Source: Dolichospermum planctonicum (GTDB lineage: Bacteria; Cyanobacteriota; Cyanobacteriia; Cyanobacteriales; Nostocaceae). From it: 64,000 nt of DNA. Location: the NCBI RefSeq assembly GCF_005402965.1, contig NZ_BJCF01000014.1, positions 1-64,000 on the forward strand, written 5' to 3'. The notes under the pieces are model-generated. The model ran no database searches and was not told the DNA's origin. It saw only the letters and a program-made list of their open reading frames with translations. Position numbers and translations under genes: made by a program. Shown here piece after piece: positions 38,546-47,929 of this stretch. The first letter of the stretch is position 1, and every line of letters starts with the position of its first letter.

Positions 38546-41488
38546 ATGTCAGAAAATTTAGCCGCTTGTTTAAATGATGTGCTTCCATCCCCTAATCATA
38601 GCCAAAATACTATCCGCATTCGGGGTGCTAGACAGCATAATCTGAAAAATATTGATTTGGAATTACCCCGTGATCGTTTGATTGTTTTTACCGGGGTTTC
38701 TGGTTCGGGTAAATCCTCCTTGGCCTTTGATACCATCTTTGCGGAGGGTCAACGTCGTTATGTGGAATCCCTAAGCGCCTATGCTCGCCAATTTTTGGGA
38801 CAATTGGATAAACCTGATGTAGAAGCAATTGAGGGTTTAAGTCCCGCAATTTCCATTGACCAAAAATCAACTTCCCATAATCCCCGTTCCACAGTGGGAA
38901 CAGTAACGGAAATTTATGATTATTTGCGATTGTTATATGGTCGAGCGGGTGAACCTCATTGTCCCCTTTGTGATCACTCTATCGCGCCTCAAACCATAGA
39001 CCAGATGTGCGATCGCATTATGGAACTTCCCGACCGCACCCGCTTCCAAATTTTAGCCCCTGTAGTCCGCGGAAAAAAAGGAACTCACCGCAAATTAATT
39101 TCTGGTTTAGCTTCCCAAGGTTTCGCTCGTTTGCGGGTAAATGGGGAGGTCCGAGAGCTATCTGATTTGATTGAGTTAGATAAAAATAGCACACATACTA
39201 TAGAACTGGTTATTGACAGATTAGTTAAAAAAGATGGTATTCAAGAGCGTTTGGTAGATTCTCTAGCAACTTGTCTTAAGCAATCTCACGGTATTGCTAT
39301 AATTGAGGTATTAGATGATACATTAGATAAGATAGCGCTGGAGCGACCTGATAGTAAGTATATATCAACTGAAGGAAAAAATCAAGGTATTTCTGAAGAA
39401 GAATTACCCAAAGAAATGGTATTTTCAGAAAACTTTGCTTGTCCCGAACATGGTGCGGTAATGGAAGAATTATCCCCACGGTTGTTTTCTTTTAATTCAC
39501 CTTATGGCGCTTGTCCCCATTGTCATGGGATCGGGACTTTAAGAAGATTTTCCCCGGAGTTGGTTGTACCTGATGAAAATTCGCCTATGTATGCAGCGAT
39601 CGCTCCTTGGTCAGAAAAGGAAAATTCCTATTATTTAGAGTTATTGTATGCTGTGGGGTTAAATTATGGGTTTGAGTTACAAACTCAATGGGGGAAATTG
39701 ACAGCGCAACAGCAAAAAATTGTCTTGTATGGAGAAGAAGAACCGAAAAATCCAACCGAGAAAAAGCAAATTTTTAAAGGCGTAATTCCGATTTTACAAA
39801 GACAATATGAAGGGGGAACAGAGTTAATTAAACAGAAATTAGAAGAATATTTAATTGATCAACCTTGTGAAGTTTGTGGAGGGAAAAGATTAAAACCCGA
39901 AGCCTTAGCTGTGAAATTGGGACAATATGGAATTTTAGATTTTACTACCGTTTCCATTCGGGAATGTCGAGAAAGAATAGAAAAATTAAAATTGAGCGAT
40001 CGCCAAAGTCAAATAGCTGATTTAGTTTTGAGAGAAATCAAAGCCAGATTACAATTTTTATTAGATGTTGGCTTAGATTACCTCACCTTAGATCGTCCCG
40101 CCATGACATTATCAGGTGGAGAAGCTCAACGCATTCGGTTAGCGACACAAATTGGTTCAGGACTAACAGGAGTTTTATACGTTTTAGACGAACCAAGTAT
40201 CGGTTTACATCAAAGAGATAACGCCAGATTACTAAAAACCTTAACCAAATTACGGGACTTAGGAAATACCCTAATAGTCGTCGAACATGATGAAGAAACT
40301 ATCCGCGCGGCTGATTATATAGTTGATATTGGTCCTGGGGCGGGAATTCATGGAGGACATATTATTTCTCAAGGAAATTTAGAGAATTTACTCAATGCAG
40401 AAAAATCCTTAACCGGGGCTTATTTATCAGGAAAAAGAGTCATAAATACTCCCACCAAGAGAAGAGAAGGAAATGGCCGAGCTTTAACTATTAAAAATGC
40501 GCGTCGCAATAACTTACAAAATGTAGATGTAGAAATTCCCTTGGGAAAACTTGTTTCTGTTACGGGTGTTTCTGGTTCAGGAAAATCTACCTTAATTAAT
40601 GAATTACTTTATCCAGCATTACAACATCATTTACTCAAAAAATCTCCCGCACCCAAAGATATAGATGAAATCAAAGGTTTAAACTGTGTTGATAAAGCCA
40701 TTGTCATTGACCAATCACCTATAGGGAGAACTCCCCGTTCTAACCCCGCAACCTATACCGGAGTTTTCGATATTATTCGTGATGTTTTTTCCCAAACTGT
40801 AGAAGCGAAAACCAGAGGTTATAAAGCTGGACAATTTTCTTTTAATGTCAAAGGTGGACGTTGTGAAGCTTGTAGTGGACAGGGTGTAAATGTCATTGAA
40901 ATGAACTTTTTACCTGACGTTTATGTGCAATGTGAAATTTGCAAAGGTGCGAGATATAACCGAGAAACCCTGCAAGTTAAATATAAAGATAAATCAATTT
41001 CTGATGTTTTGAACATGACCGTTGAAGAGGCATTAGATTTTTGTCAAAATATTCCCAAAGCCGTAACGAGATTACAAACATTAGTAGATGTTGGTTTAGG
41101 TTATGTCCAATTAGGACAACCAGCCACAACCTTATCTGGTGGAGAAGCGCAGCGGGTGAAATTAGCGACAGAATTATCTCGACGCGCGACCGGAAAAACC
41201 TTATATTTAATAGATGAACCAACCACAGGCTTATCCTTTTATGATGTTCACAAATTGTTAGACGTTTTACAAAGATTAGTAGATAAAGGAAATTCAATTT
41301 TAGTCATTGAACATAATTTAGATGTGATTCGTTGTTCAGATTGGGTAATAGATTTAGGACCAGAAGGAGGAGATAAAGGAGGAGAAATAATTGCTGCGGG
41401 AACGCCCGAAGATGTGGCCAATAATCCCCGTTCTTATACTGGGGAATATTTACGGCAGGTGTTGGCTCAATATCCAGCAATGGGGTAA
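38546..41488 (+). CDS. uvrA: Excinuclease ABC subunit A (UvrA)
   Basis: 980 residues. Two ABC ATPase halves: Walker A GVSGSGKSSLAFDTIFAEGQ near residue 50 and GVSGSGKSTLINELLYPALQ near 675; signature/Walker B as LSGGEAQRIRLATQIGSGLTG with LDEPSIGLHQRDN and LSGGEAQRVKLA with IDEPTTGLSFYD. Zinc-binding CxxC sets are present (CPLCDHS, CPHCHGIG, CEACSGQG...CEICKGARY). It finds DNA lesions for nucleotide-excision repair with UvrB and UvrC, which are not in the window. Normal length. Confidence 0.96.
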   Translation: MSENLAACLNDVLPSPNHSQNTIRIRGARQHNLKNIDLELPRDRLIVFTGVSGSGKSSLAFDTIFAEGQRRYVESLSAYARQFLGQLDKPDVEAIEGLSPAISIDQKSTSHNPRSTVGTVTEIYDYLRLLYGRAGEPHCPLCDHSIAPQTIDQMCDRIMELPDRTRFQILAPVVRGKKGTHRKLISGLASQGFARLRVNGEVRELSDLIELDKNSTHTIELVIDRLVKKDGIQERLVDSLATCLKQSHGIAIIEVLDDTLDKIALERPDSKYISTEGKNQGISEEELPKEMVFSENFACPEHGAVMEELSPRLFSFNSPYGACPHCHGIGTLRRFSPELVVPDENSPMYAAIAPWSEKENSYYLELLYAVGLNYGFELQTQWGKLTAQQQKIVLYGEEEPKNPTEKKQIFKGVIPILQRQYEGGTELIKQKLEEYLIDQPCEVCGGKRLKPEALAVKLGQYGILDFTTVSIRECRERIEKLKLSDRQSQIADLVLREIKARLQFLLDVGLDYLTLDRPAMTLSGGEAQRIRLATQIGSGLTGVLYVLDEPSIGLHQRDNARLLKTLTKLRDLGNTLIVVEHDEETIRAADYIVDIGPGAGIHGGHIISQGNLENLLNAEKSLTGAYLSGKRVINTPTKRREGNGRALTIKNARRNNLQNVDVEIPLGKLVSVTGVSGSGKSTLINELLYPALQHHLLKKSPAPKDIDEIKGLNCVDKAIVIDQSPIGRTPRSNPATYTGVFDIIRDVFSQTVEAKTRGYKAGQFSFNVKGGRCEACSGQGVNVIEMNFLPDVYVQCEICKGARYNRETLQVKYKDKSISDVLNMTVEEALDFCQNIPKAVTRLQTLVDVGLGYVQLGQPATTLSGGEAQRVKLATELSRRATGKTLYLIDEPTTGLSFYDVHKLLDVLQRLVDKGNSILVIEHNLDVIRCSDWVIDLGPEGGDKGGEIIAAGTPEDVANNPRSYTGEYLRQVLAQYPAMG

Positions 41489-41623
41489 TTTTTTCTCACC
41501 CAGAAGCGCAGAGGCGCGAAGGAAAGATTACGGAGAGAGGACTTATCCGGGAGTCCTTGATCTGACTTTTAGAGTTCAAATATTTTCAAAATCAAAAATA
41601 ATTCCTTGCATGGAAATATGATC

Positions 41624-42520
41624 ATGAATAAAAACCGCAGTTCTAAATCATGGAAATTAGGAGAAAAGGTAATTTTTGCAGCTTTGCAAATTCTCAGAGA
41701 ACATGAAGGAGAATTACAAGGACAACAAGTAATTGAAGAAGTTAGCAAAAGAGTAGATTTAGATGAATGGGAAAAAGCTAGATATGAAAAATCTGGTTAT
41801 ATTCGCTGGAAAAGTGTTTTGAATTTTTACACTATAGATTGTCTCAAAGCTGGGTTTATGTTAAAAAATCAAGGTATTTGGTATTTAACACCAGAGGGAG
41901 AAAAAGCCTTAGAATTAGGAGAATCTCAACTTTTAAAATCCGCTACTCAGGCATTTAAACAATGGAAAGCGGAAAAAGAAAATATTGCTTCGGTAGATAA
42001 TGAAGCAGAAACAGACAATGATGTTGATAAAGTTAGCGAGGTAACTATTAGTGAATATGAAGAAATTGCGGTAGAAGGGTTAAAGAAATTTGTCAGAAAT
42101 TTGAACCCTTATGAATTTCAAGATTTAGTAGCAGCCTTATTAAGAGGTATGGGTTACTATACACCTTTTATTGCTCCCAAGGGAAAAGATGGTGGTTTAG
42201 ATGTAATTGCATATCAAGATCCATTAGGGACGGTATCACCAAGAATCAAAGTTCAAATTAAACATCGAGAATCACCTGCTTCTGTGGATGAAATTCGACA
42301 ATTAAGAGGAGTATTACAAAAAGATGGAGATGTGGGAATTTTTGTTGCTACTGGTGGTTTTACATCTGATGCGAAAAATGAAACAAGAAGTTCTCATACT
42401 CATATTGAACTCATAGATTTTGATAGGTTTATCAGTTTATGGCAACAATTTTATGAAAAATTACTAGATGAAGACAAAAAAAGATTACCTCTTACTCCTA
42501 TTTATTTTTTAGGAATATAA
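41624..42520 (+). CDS. Mrr-type restriction endonuclease
   Basis: About 298 residues. The N-terminal about 110 residues are the Mrr N-terminal winged-helix type (VIFAALQILREHEGELQGQQV..., LKAGFMLKNQGIWYLTPEG). The C-terminal half is the Mrr catalytic domain, a PD-(D/E)XK nuclease: FQDLVAALLRGMGY, GKDGGLDVIAYQDPLG (Asp) and IKVQIKHR (Gln-x-Lys). Mrr-type enzymes cut methylated foreign DNA as type IV restriction, or act as stress nucleases. Start at the ATG at 41624; earlier in-frame codons are poorly spaced. No methylase gene is adjacent. Confidence 0.8.
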   Translation: MNKNRSSKSWKLGEKVIFAALQILREHEGELQGQQVIEEVSKRVDLDEWEKARYEKSGYIRWKSVLNFYTIDCLKAGFMLKNQGIWYLTPEGEKALELGESQLLKSATQAFKQWKAEKENIASVDNEAETDNDVDKVSEVTISEYEEIAVEGLKKFVRNLNPYEFQDLVAALLRGMGYYTPFIAPKGKDGGLDVIAYQDPLGTVSPRIKVQIKHRESPASVDEIRQLRGVLQKDGDVGIFVATGGFTSDAKNETRSSHTHIELIDFDRFISLWQQFYEKLLDEDKKRLPLTPIYFLGI

Positions 42521-42643
42521 TTATTTATATTTTTATCCAATATAGGGATCTTAAATACTAAAAATGTTTTATAATCATATATGCGTAGGAAAGTTAGAGA
42601 GTTAAAAGTATTACAGCAAGTAGCTTTGAGTGAGGTACACCTT

Positions 42644-42664
42644 GTGCGGGCATCTTGCCCGCAC
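42644..42664. repeat. Dispersed palindrome, second copy
   Basis: A GC-rich perfect palindrome with the GGGCATCTTGCCC core, flanked by CTT and CACAAG; it matches 13921-13939 in its core. It lies in the leader of the 42698 gene. Confidence 0.7.
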
Positions 42665-42697
42665 CACAAGAGTTTTATTATTAATACAGGAAAATAT

Positions 42698-43228
42698 ATG
42701 AGTCAAAATAATTTATTTACCCACAAAAAACCCCAGCTATTATTAGCAATTCTCACTTTTACTACTTCTTGCTTTTTTCCTATTCTTCCGTCAAAATCCC
42801 AAAATATCCCTTTACCTTCTCAAGCACCTTTAGAATTAGATTTACTCACCCAACCAAAAGATAATATCATCACTTCTAAAACTATTCATCCCCAAAAATT
42901 GACAATTCCTAGTTTATGGTGGTCTCAGGAAAACTCGGAAAACAAGCTTTTGGATAATTGGATAGTTTACCCTGCTTCCCAGTCTGAACCCCCACGAGTA
43001 GATTTAATTGTTAATCAGCAAGTTTGGATTTTATTAGATTATTTAGAACAGTATGTTTTTGTCAATCGTTTGGGGAGTTTAACTAGTAAGTCTGGTTACA
43101 ATATTCGAGTTTTTGACTATCAAAAAGAACTTTTAGCAGCTTATACCTGTAATTTTACTCAAACTCCCGTTTCCTGTAGTATTCAGATGAATAATCAAAG
43201 CAAATTTGGTTTGCGTCCCTCTTTCTAA
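42698..43228 (+). CDS. Exported protein of unknown function
   Basis: 176 residues from MSQNNLFTHKKPQ. A signal peptide is visible (LLLAILTFTTSCFFPILPSKSQ). The mature part has no motif I recognise; it contains VDLIVNQQVWILLDYLEQYVFVNRLGSL and ends LRPSF, and looks like a single soluble domain with two Cys (CNFTQTPVSC) that could form a disulfide. The frame extension to 42581 runs through a dispersed palindrome and is rejected. Convergent with the solute-binding protein gene, with only 2 bp between the stops. Confidence 0.6.
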   Translation: MSQNNLFTHKKPQLLLAILTFTTSCFFPILPSKSQNIPLPSQAPLELDLLTQPKDNIITSKTIHPQKLTIPSLWWSQENSENKLLDNWIVYPASQSEPPRVDLIVNQQVWILLDYLEQYVFVNRLGSLTSKSGYNIRVFDYQKELLAAYTCNFTQTPVSCSIQMNNQSKFGLRPSF

Positions 43229-43230
43229 AA

Positions 43231-44322
43231 TTACGATTTTTTCATCTTCATAAATAAATCTTCATACTCTTGTGTTACTTCAGGGCGTAAGGGAAGTAAA
43301 AATTCACTTTTGGCAAAAATTTCTGAATTATTCAATAACAAGTTCTGTACGGGCTTCTGGATATCTGTGATTGCAATATTATTGTCAATGGGAGAATTGC
43401 TTTTAGTTAGTAAAGCAATTTGCCCAGATGTATTCGGTTGCAAACAAAAATCTAGCCATTTATATGCTAGAGTATCATTACTAACTCCTGTAGGACTTAC
43501 CCATAAATCTGCCCAAATTGCTGTTCCTGACTGGGGAACAACTGCGGTAAATTTTTGATAACGACTGATCATTGGGATGATATCATTTGACCATCCTACT
43601 GCTAACCAAGTATCCCCAATGATTAATGGTTCTAAATAGTTTGTAGAATCATAAAATTTAACTTGTTTATTTAATGCTTGTAATTCTGATTCTAAGGAGG
43701 AGATTTGATTAATATTTTCGGTATTATAAGATTTTCCTAATTTCTTCAACACTAAACCAATTACTTCTCGCGGATGATTAAGTAAAGATATTCGATTTTC
43801 TAATTCGCTGCGCCATAAATCACTCCAATCTCTCGGTTTCCATCCTAACTTTTCAAACTTTTCTTGATTATAAACAATGACTGTATTCCCCCAGCGGTAA
43901 GGAATACCCCAAATTTTCCCTTCCTGATCATGCTTAACTAATTGTCGCCATTTTTCATCTAGTTTAGCTAAATTTTTGATCTTTCCTGTTTCCAATGGTT
44001 GAATCAATTTCTGATTAATTGCTGCTTGTAACCAATAATCTCCCAATGTTACCAAATTTGCTGGCAATGATTTTTGATTTTTATTAATTGGTGGTTTTTG
44101 CCAAGTTTGTAATAATTTAAATAATTCCTCAATCTGATCAAGTGGGGTAAATTTCAATTTTCCCCCTGACTCTACACTTTTCCGAAACTGATTAACTACC
44201 TGACCGGGAATGGAATTTTTTAATAGCTGTACATTCAGAGGCGGTTGCTTTGTCTCGCACCCAATTATGATTTGAGAAAGTGCTAAAGTAGTTGTACCTA
44301 ATAAAAAAGATCGTCTGTCCAT
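43231..44322 (-). CDS. PotD-like extracellular solute-binding lipoprotein
   Basis: 363 residues from MDRRSFLLGTTTLALSQ. A twin-arginine-like DRRSF start and a lipobox with Cys22 (IIIGC) indicate a lipoprotein. The body is a type II periplasmic-binding fold of the spermidine/putrescine-binding group (TLGDYWLQAAINQKLIQPLETGKIKNL, GIPYRWGNTVIVYN, VGWSNDI). The ligand is likely a polyamine, but no permease or ATPase genes flank it, so it may act with a remote transporter. The start 27 bp upstream (44349) is less likely. Confidence 0.75.
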   Translation of the reverse strand: MDRRSFLLGTTTLALSQIIIGCETKQPPLNVQLLKNSIPGQVVNQFRKSVESGGKLKFTPLDQIEELFKLLQTWQKPPINKNQKSLPANLVTLGDYWLQAAINQKLIQPLETGKIKNLAKLDEKWRQLVKHDQEGKIWGIPYRWGNTVIVYNQEKFEKLGWKPRDWSDLWRSELENRISLLNHPREVIGLVLKKLGKSYNTENINQISSLESELQALNKQVKFYDSTNYLEPLIIGDTWLAVGWSNDIIPMISRYQKFTAVVPQSGTAIWADLWVSPTGVSNDTLAYKWLDFCLQPNTSGQIALLTKSNSPIDNNIAITDIQKPVQNLLLNNSEIFAKSEFLLPLRPEVTQEYEDLFMKMKKS

Positions 44323-44450
44323 GGATTTTGCATTTAAGGCAAGAGACAAGAGGCAAAAGGCAAGAGTAAAGAAGTTTTCAGCGATTTTACGTTTCTTGAC
44401 ACAGTTTGGTTTGATTATGTTAACCTAACTTTTGTCGCTACTACATAAAC

Positions 44451-44472
44451 AAAGTCCACCTGCGTGGACTTT
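44451..44472 (-). terminator. Hairpin after the RNB-family gene
   Basis: AAAGTCCAC (44451-44459) and GTGGACTTT (44464-44472) form a perfect 9-bp stem with a 4-nt loop, 15 bp past the stop of the RNB gene on the minus strand. On that strand it is followed by GTTTATG, a weak U-run. Confidence 0.6.
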
Positions 44473-44486
44473 AGGTCAATCGCTAA

Positions 44487-46547
44487 TTAATTTATAATTG
44501 ATTGGGCTTCTTGATACATAATCTCCTGAAAATGAATCAAATCTTTTTGCGGGTCAGCCAAACTAACTTTTACTAATAAATTTTCTCCCAAACTAACAGA
44601 ACGCCGGAAGGACATAGGCAATTGTAAACCCAAATCTTCTAATAAAATCAGTGCTAAATTGCTATCTTCTCGCAACCACATCAATACTGTCACCTGCCAA
44701 ACTTCTTCAGGATGACGACGTAAATATTCTAAAGCATAATATCTATTAGTTTGTCGTTCCACCATCGTTGCTTCTTGGGTGGCGCTGCTGACTGTCATCA
44801 TCACTTCTTTGAGTTGTTCCGCAGAAAAAGGTAAACCTTCACCGCGTAAATGTGCTTTCAATTGGAAATGGGTCAGTAAGTCGCTATAACGGCGAATAGG
44901 AGAAGTAGCTTGTGTATAAGTATCTAAACCTAAGCCAGCATGACGCACAGGGGTAATACTCATTTCACTCTTAGGCATACAACGACGCATAGCACAGGAA
45001 CGAACAAAACCCGCTGGTAATTGCAGTAATTCTTCCTCTGGAGGTAATTCCGGTTGGGGTTGACCGCGAAAAGGGAGAGGGATATTATGGGTTTGACCAT
45101 AACGGGCTGCTACTTCTCCAGCAAGAATCATCATTTCTGCTACTAGTTGCCTGGACAAGGAATCATCTAATATATCAATATTTATATCATCGTCCTTGAC
45201 TTTGATCATCGCTTCTGGCATATTGATACTAATAGCCCCTTGACCATAACGCCAATTTTTGCGTATTTTTGCCCAATTAGCGATCGCTTCAATTTCTGGT
45301 TCTGCTTGTACTCCCAATTGCAACATCTCATCTACATCTTCATAGGTGAGACGATAGGTAGGCTTAATTAAACCAGTATGTATACAATAATCTTCTACAG
45401 ACCCAACTTGATCTAAAATCACCCCAAAGCTGAGAGCGCAACAGACTTTCCCCTGTACCAAACTCATCGGACCTGTAGCTAACACCTCTGGAAACATGGG
45501 AATCATCCCCGTAGGTAAATAAACCGTACTCCCCCGTTTTCTCGCTTCCAAATCTAATTCATCATCTGGTATTAATAACCTGGTAGGATCTGCTATATGT
45601 ACCCATAACCGTTCTCTTCCATCTGGTAATACCTCCCAACTCAAACCATCGTCTATTTCCGTCGTGCTTTCATCATCAATGGTGTATACCTTGAGATGAG
45701 TGAGATCGAGACGGTTTGTGTCTAAATCTGTACTAGGGAAATCCAAACGTTCTTGCGCCACTTCTAATACCTGATGAGGAAATTGAACAGAAATTGATGA
45801 ACGGCGTAGGAACAGGTTTTCATGAGAACTCCACCAACCCAAATCTATCAATAGTTGAAAAGCACCCTGGGGCGTAGCAGAACGTCCCAGCATATTCATA
45901 GTTTCTAATACTGAAGCTGGAGGCGGACAAGCACGGGCTAAAGAGTCGTAATTCACCTTCAGCATGATCACATCTGCCAGCAGAGTCGCATACTTTTCTA
46001 ATGCTTCTAAACGCTGGCGATCTATTCTTTGCCATTCTACCACTTCGCCCTGAAGTGCCTGTTCTACACGGGCTAAAAATTCCTGCTGTCCCTTTGCTTT
46101 TTGTGATTCTACAGCCATCTGGTGCTTGCGTTCTGCTACCTGGGCTGCGCTGCGTGGTTCGTAAGCCTCCCCTTTTTGCTTAAAATAGAGTTTATCCTCT
46201 GATAGCAAACAATGGGCTGCATAACACTGGGGAGGGGCTGATTCCGAAAACAGTAGATTCGCCATTTGCTGAGGGGTGACAGTTTCCCCATCTTCAATCA
46301 GTAGTTCCCATGCTACTTCCAAACTCGACGGATCTAGATAAGGCTGGACTTGATTTAAAAACTCAGGAATTTCCCCTGGTTTATAGATTTGTCCGCTAAC
46401 TGTGTAAGTAAATTGGCGCGGTGCGAGGCTGTGGGATTGACCACGTTCATCTACTACAAACCAACGAGTTTTCCCATCTGGACGATCTACCACCCCCAGA
46501 CGGCGATCGCTTTGAACCCTAAATTCAACTAACGTCCCCTTATCCAC
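44487..46547 (-). CDS. RNase II/RNB-family 3'-5' exoribonuclease
   Basis: 686 residues. The N-terminal third carries beta-rich RNA-binding modules (VEFRVQSDRRLGVVDRPDGKTRW); the RNB catalytic domain begins about residue 270 with TIDDESTTEIDDGLSWE (the metal-binding Asp cluster), LVPDDELD-like LIPDDELDLEA, and ends with YTQATSPIRRYSDLLTHFQL. A C-terminal S1-like part is short or lacking, as in other cyanobacterial members. It degrades RNA processively in the cytoplasm. The start codon is GTG at 46547. Upstream on the same strand lie rpmG-rpsR. Confidence 0.9.
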   Translation of the reverse strand: MDKGTLVEFRVQSDRRLGVVDRPDGKTRWFVVDERGQSHSLAPRQFTYTVSGQIYKPGEIPEFLNQVQPYLDPSSLEVAWELLIEDGETVTPQQMANLLFSESAPPQCYAAHCLLSEDKLYFKQKGEAYEPRSAAQVAERKHQMAVESQKAKGQQEFLARVEQALQGEVVEWQRIDRQRLEALEKYATLLADVIMLKVNYDSLARACPPPASVLETMNMLGRSATPQGAFQLLIDLGWWSSHENLFLRRSSISVQFPHQVLEVAQERLDFPSTDLDTNRLDLTHLKVYTIDDESTTEIDDGLSWEVLPDGRERLWVHIADPTRLLIPDDELDLEARKRGSTVYLPTGMIPMFPEVLATGPMSLVQGKVCCALSFGVILDQVGSVEDYCIHTGLIKPTYRLTYEDVDEMLQLGVQAEPEIEAIANWAKIRKNWRYGQGAISINMPEAMIKVKDDDINIDILDDSLSRQLVAEMMILAGEVAARYGQTHNIPLPFRGQPQPELPPEEELLQLPAGFVRSCAMRRCMPKSEMSITPVRHAGLGLDTYTQATSPIRRYSDLLTHFQLKAHLRGEGLPFSAEQLKEVMMTVSSATQEATMVERQTNRYYALEYLRRHPEEVWQVTVLMWLREDSNLALILLEDLGLQLPMSFRRSVSLGENLLVKVSLADPQKDLIHFQEIMYQEAQSIIN

Positions 46548-46744
46548 AACTGTCGCACTTTAATATTTTTAGATTTTTAGACTGGAGATTCGGGATTAAA
46601 TAACCAGTATCTAATCCTTTTCTACCCATTATCCCATTAATTAATTGTTAAATTTTAGATTTTGGACTCAAAGTAACCGCGCAATACCTATGCAACCGCC
46701 ACTTTTCTTGGATGATCTTCCAAAATCCAAAATCCAAAATCTTC

Positions 46745-46960
46745 TTAACCTTCGGCGTTAATAAAGGGTAACAAAGCCACGATCCGGGCCCGTTTAATAG
46801 CTAGAGTCAGCACCCGTTGTTGCTGACAAGTCAACCCAGTAATTCTCCGAGGTAGTATTTTACCACGTTCGGTGAGAAACTTCCGTAACAAATCTACATC
46901 TTTATAATCAATGACCTCCCCTGGTTTAATGGGAGAAAGACGACGACGATAATAACTCAT
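46745..46960 (-). CDS. rpsR: 30S ribosomal protein S18
   Basis: 71 residues; [21 protein letters not shown] and [25 protein letters not shown] are characteristic of S18. It follows rpmG by 2 bp, the usual cyanobacterial and plastid rpl33-rps18 order. Confidence 0.96.
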   Translation of the reverse strand: MSYYRRRLSPIKPGEVIDYKDVDLLRKFLTERGKILPRRITGLTCQQQRVLTLAIKRARIVALLPFINAEG

Positions 46961-46962
46961 TC

Positions 46963-47157
46963 TTACTTAATTTCCTTATGAACTGTGTGTTTGTTACAGT
47001 GGGTACAGAACTTTTTCAGTTCTAAACGGTTGGTTGTGTTCCGACGGTTTTTAGTGCTGGTATAGCGGGATACACCAGGGGAACGTTTATCTGGATTTGT
47101 CCGACACTCGGTGCATTCTAGTGTCACTATTATACGCGCACCTTTACTCTTAGCCAT
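46963..47157 (-). CDS. rpmG: 50S ribosomal protein L33
   Basis: 64 residues from [18 protein letters not shown]. Two Cys pairs (CTEC; CTHCNKH) form the zinc-type L33. The longer frame from 47187 includes non-homologous residues. First gene of the rpmG-rpsR unit. Confidence 0.96.
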   Translation of the reverse strand: MAKSKGARIIVTLECTECRTNPDKRSPGVSRYTSTKNRRNTTNRLELKKFCTHCNKHTVHKEIK

Positions 47158-47203
47158 AAACTTACAAACTGTAAAGCCTGGAGACAATTAACACAAATGG
47201 TCA

Positions 47204-47758
47204 TTATCTCACATTTCGCTGAAATTTTTCAACTAGTCTTTTAATTTTTAGATCTAAAGAATAACCACGTTGGGAGGAAACTATGATAGTCCGAAAAAAG
47301 CGGTCATGGAAAGACTGACGCATTTGAGTATCAGATAAAGCAGCACAGCTGTCAATGATTAGGGGAAGCAATAACACGATAGCAGTGGGATTGAGAATGA
47401 TATTAGTCAAGAAAATGGATAATAATAAGCTAGAAAAGCAAATAATCCCTTCTCTGAGCAATAACGTCTGAAATTGGGGGATTTTATTGACTATTTCCCC
47501 ATTTACGACTTCTAGTACCTTTAAATCAAATGCCCAACGTCCTAAACTTTGTCCCTGATTATTGTAAACTATGACGACGCGAAAAATTAGCCAAGCAAAA
47601 ATAAAAACAAAGATTTGGGTAAATTGTACACCGATTTGATTATTTCTGACGATAGAACTGAGAAACCATGCGGTCAATAAGTCAAGAGCTAAGGCCATAC
47701 CCCGACGGGTAATGTCTCCTTTCTGGTAGTGTCTTTGATTTGCTTTAACAAGACTCAT
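47204..47758 (-). CDS. RDD-family membrane protein
   Basis: 184 residues from MSLVKANQRHYQKGDITRRG. The GDITRRGMALALDLLTAWFL opening with the Arg/Asp signature and GQSLGRWAFDLKVLEV are typical of RDD proteins, with three to four membrane spans. Their function is uncertain (some act in ion transport or salt tolerance). The extension to 47824 is not supported. Located upstream of rpmG on the same strand, with 46 bp between. Confidence 0.78.
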   Translation of the reverse strand: MSLVKANQRHYQKGDITRRGMALALDLLTAWFLSSIVRNNQIGVQFTQIFVFIFAWLIFRVVIVYNNQGQSLGRWAFDLKVLEVVNGEIVNKIPQFQTLLLREGIICFSSLLLSIFLTNIILNPTAIVLLLPLIIDSCAALSDTQMRQSFHDRFFRTIIVSSQRGYSLDLKIKRLVEKFQRNVR

Positions 47759-47929
47759 ACCCTTTACCTCGCTAGTGGTAGAATAGTGGGTTTTTAAAAA
47801 AGTATCAAATTTTATCAGTATCAATTAATTAAATTCCATCTATAGTGATAGACGATATCACTGTTAAAATTGGCAACATAATCTTATGCAAATCAATATA
47901 TAATGCACATCTTACGATAAACTAATGCG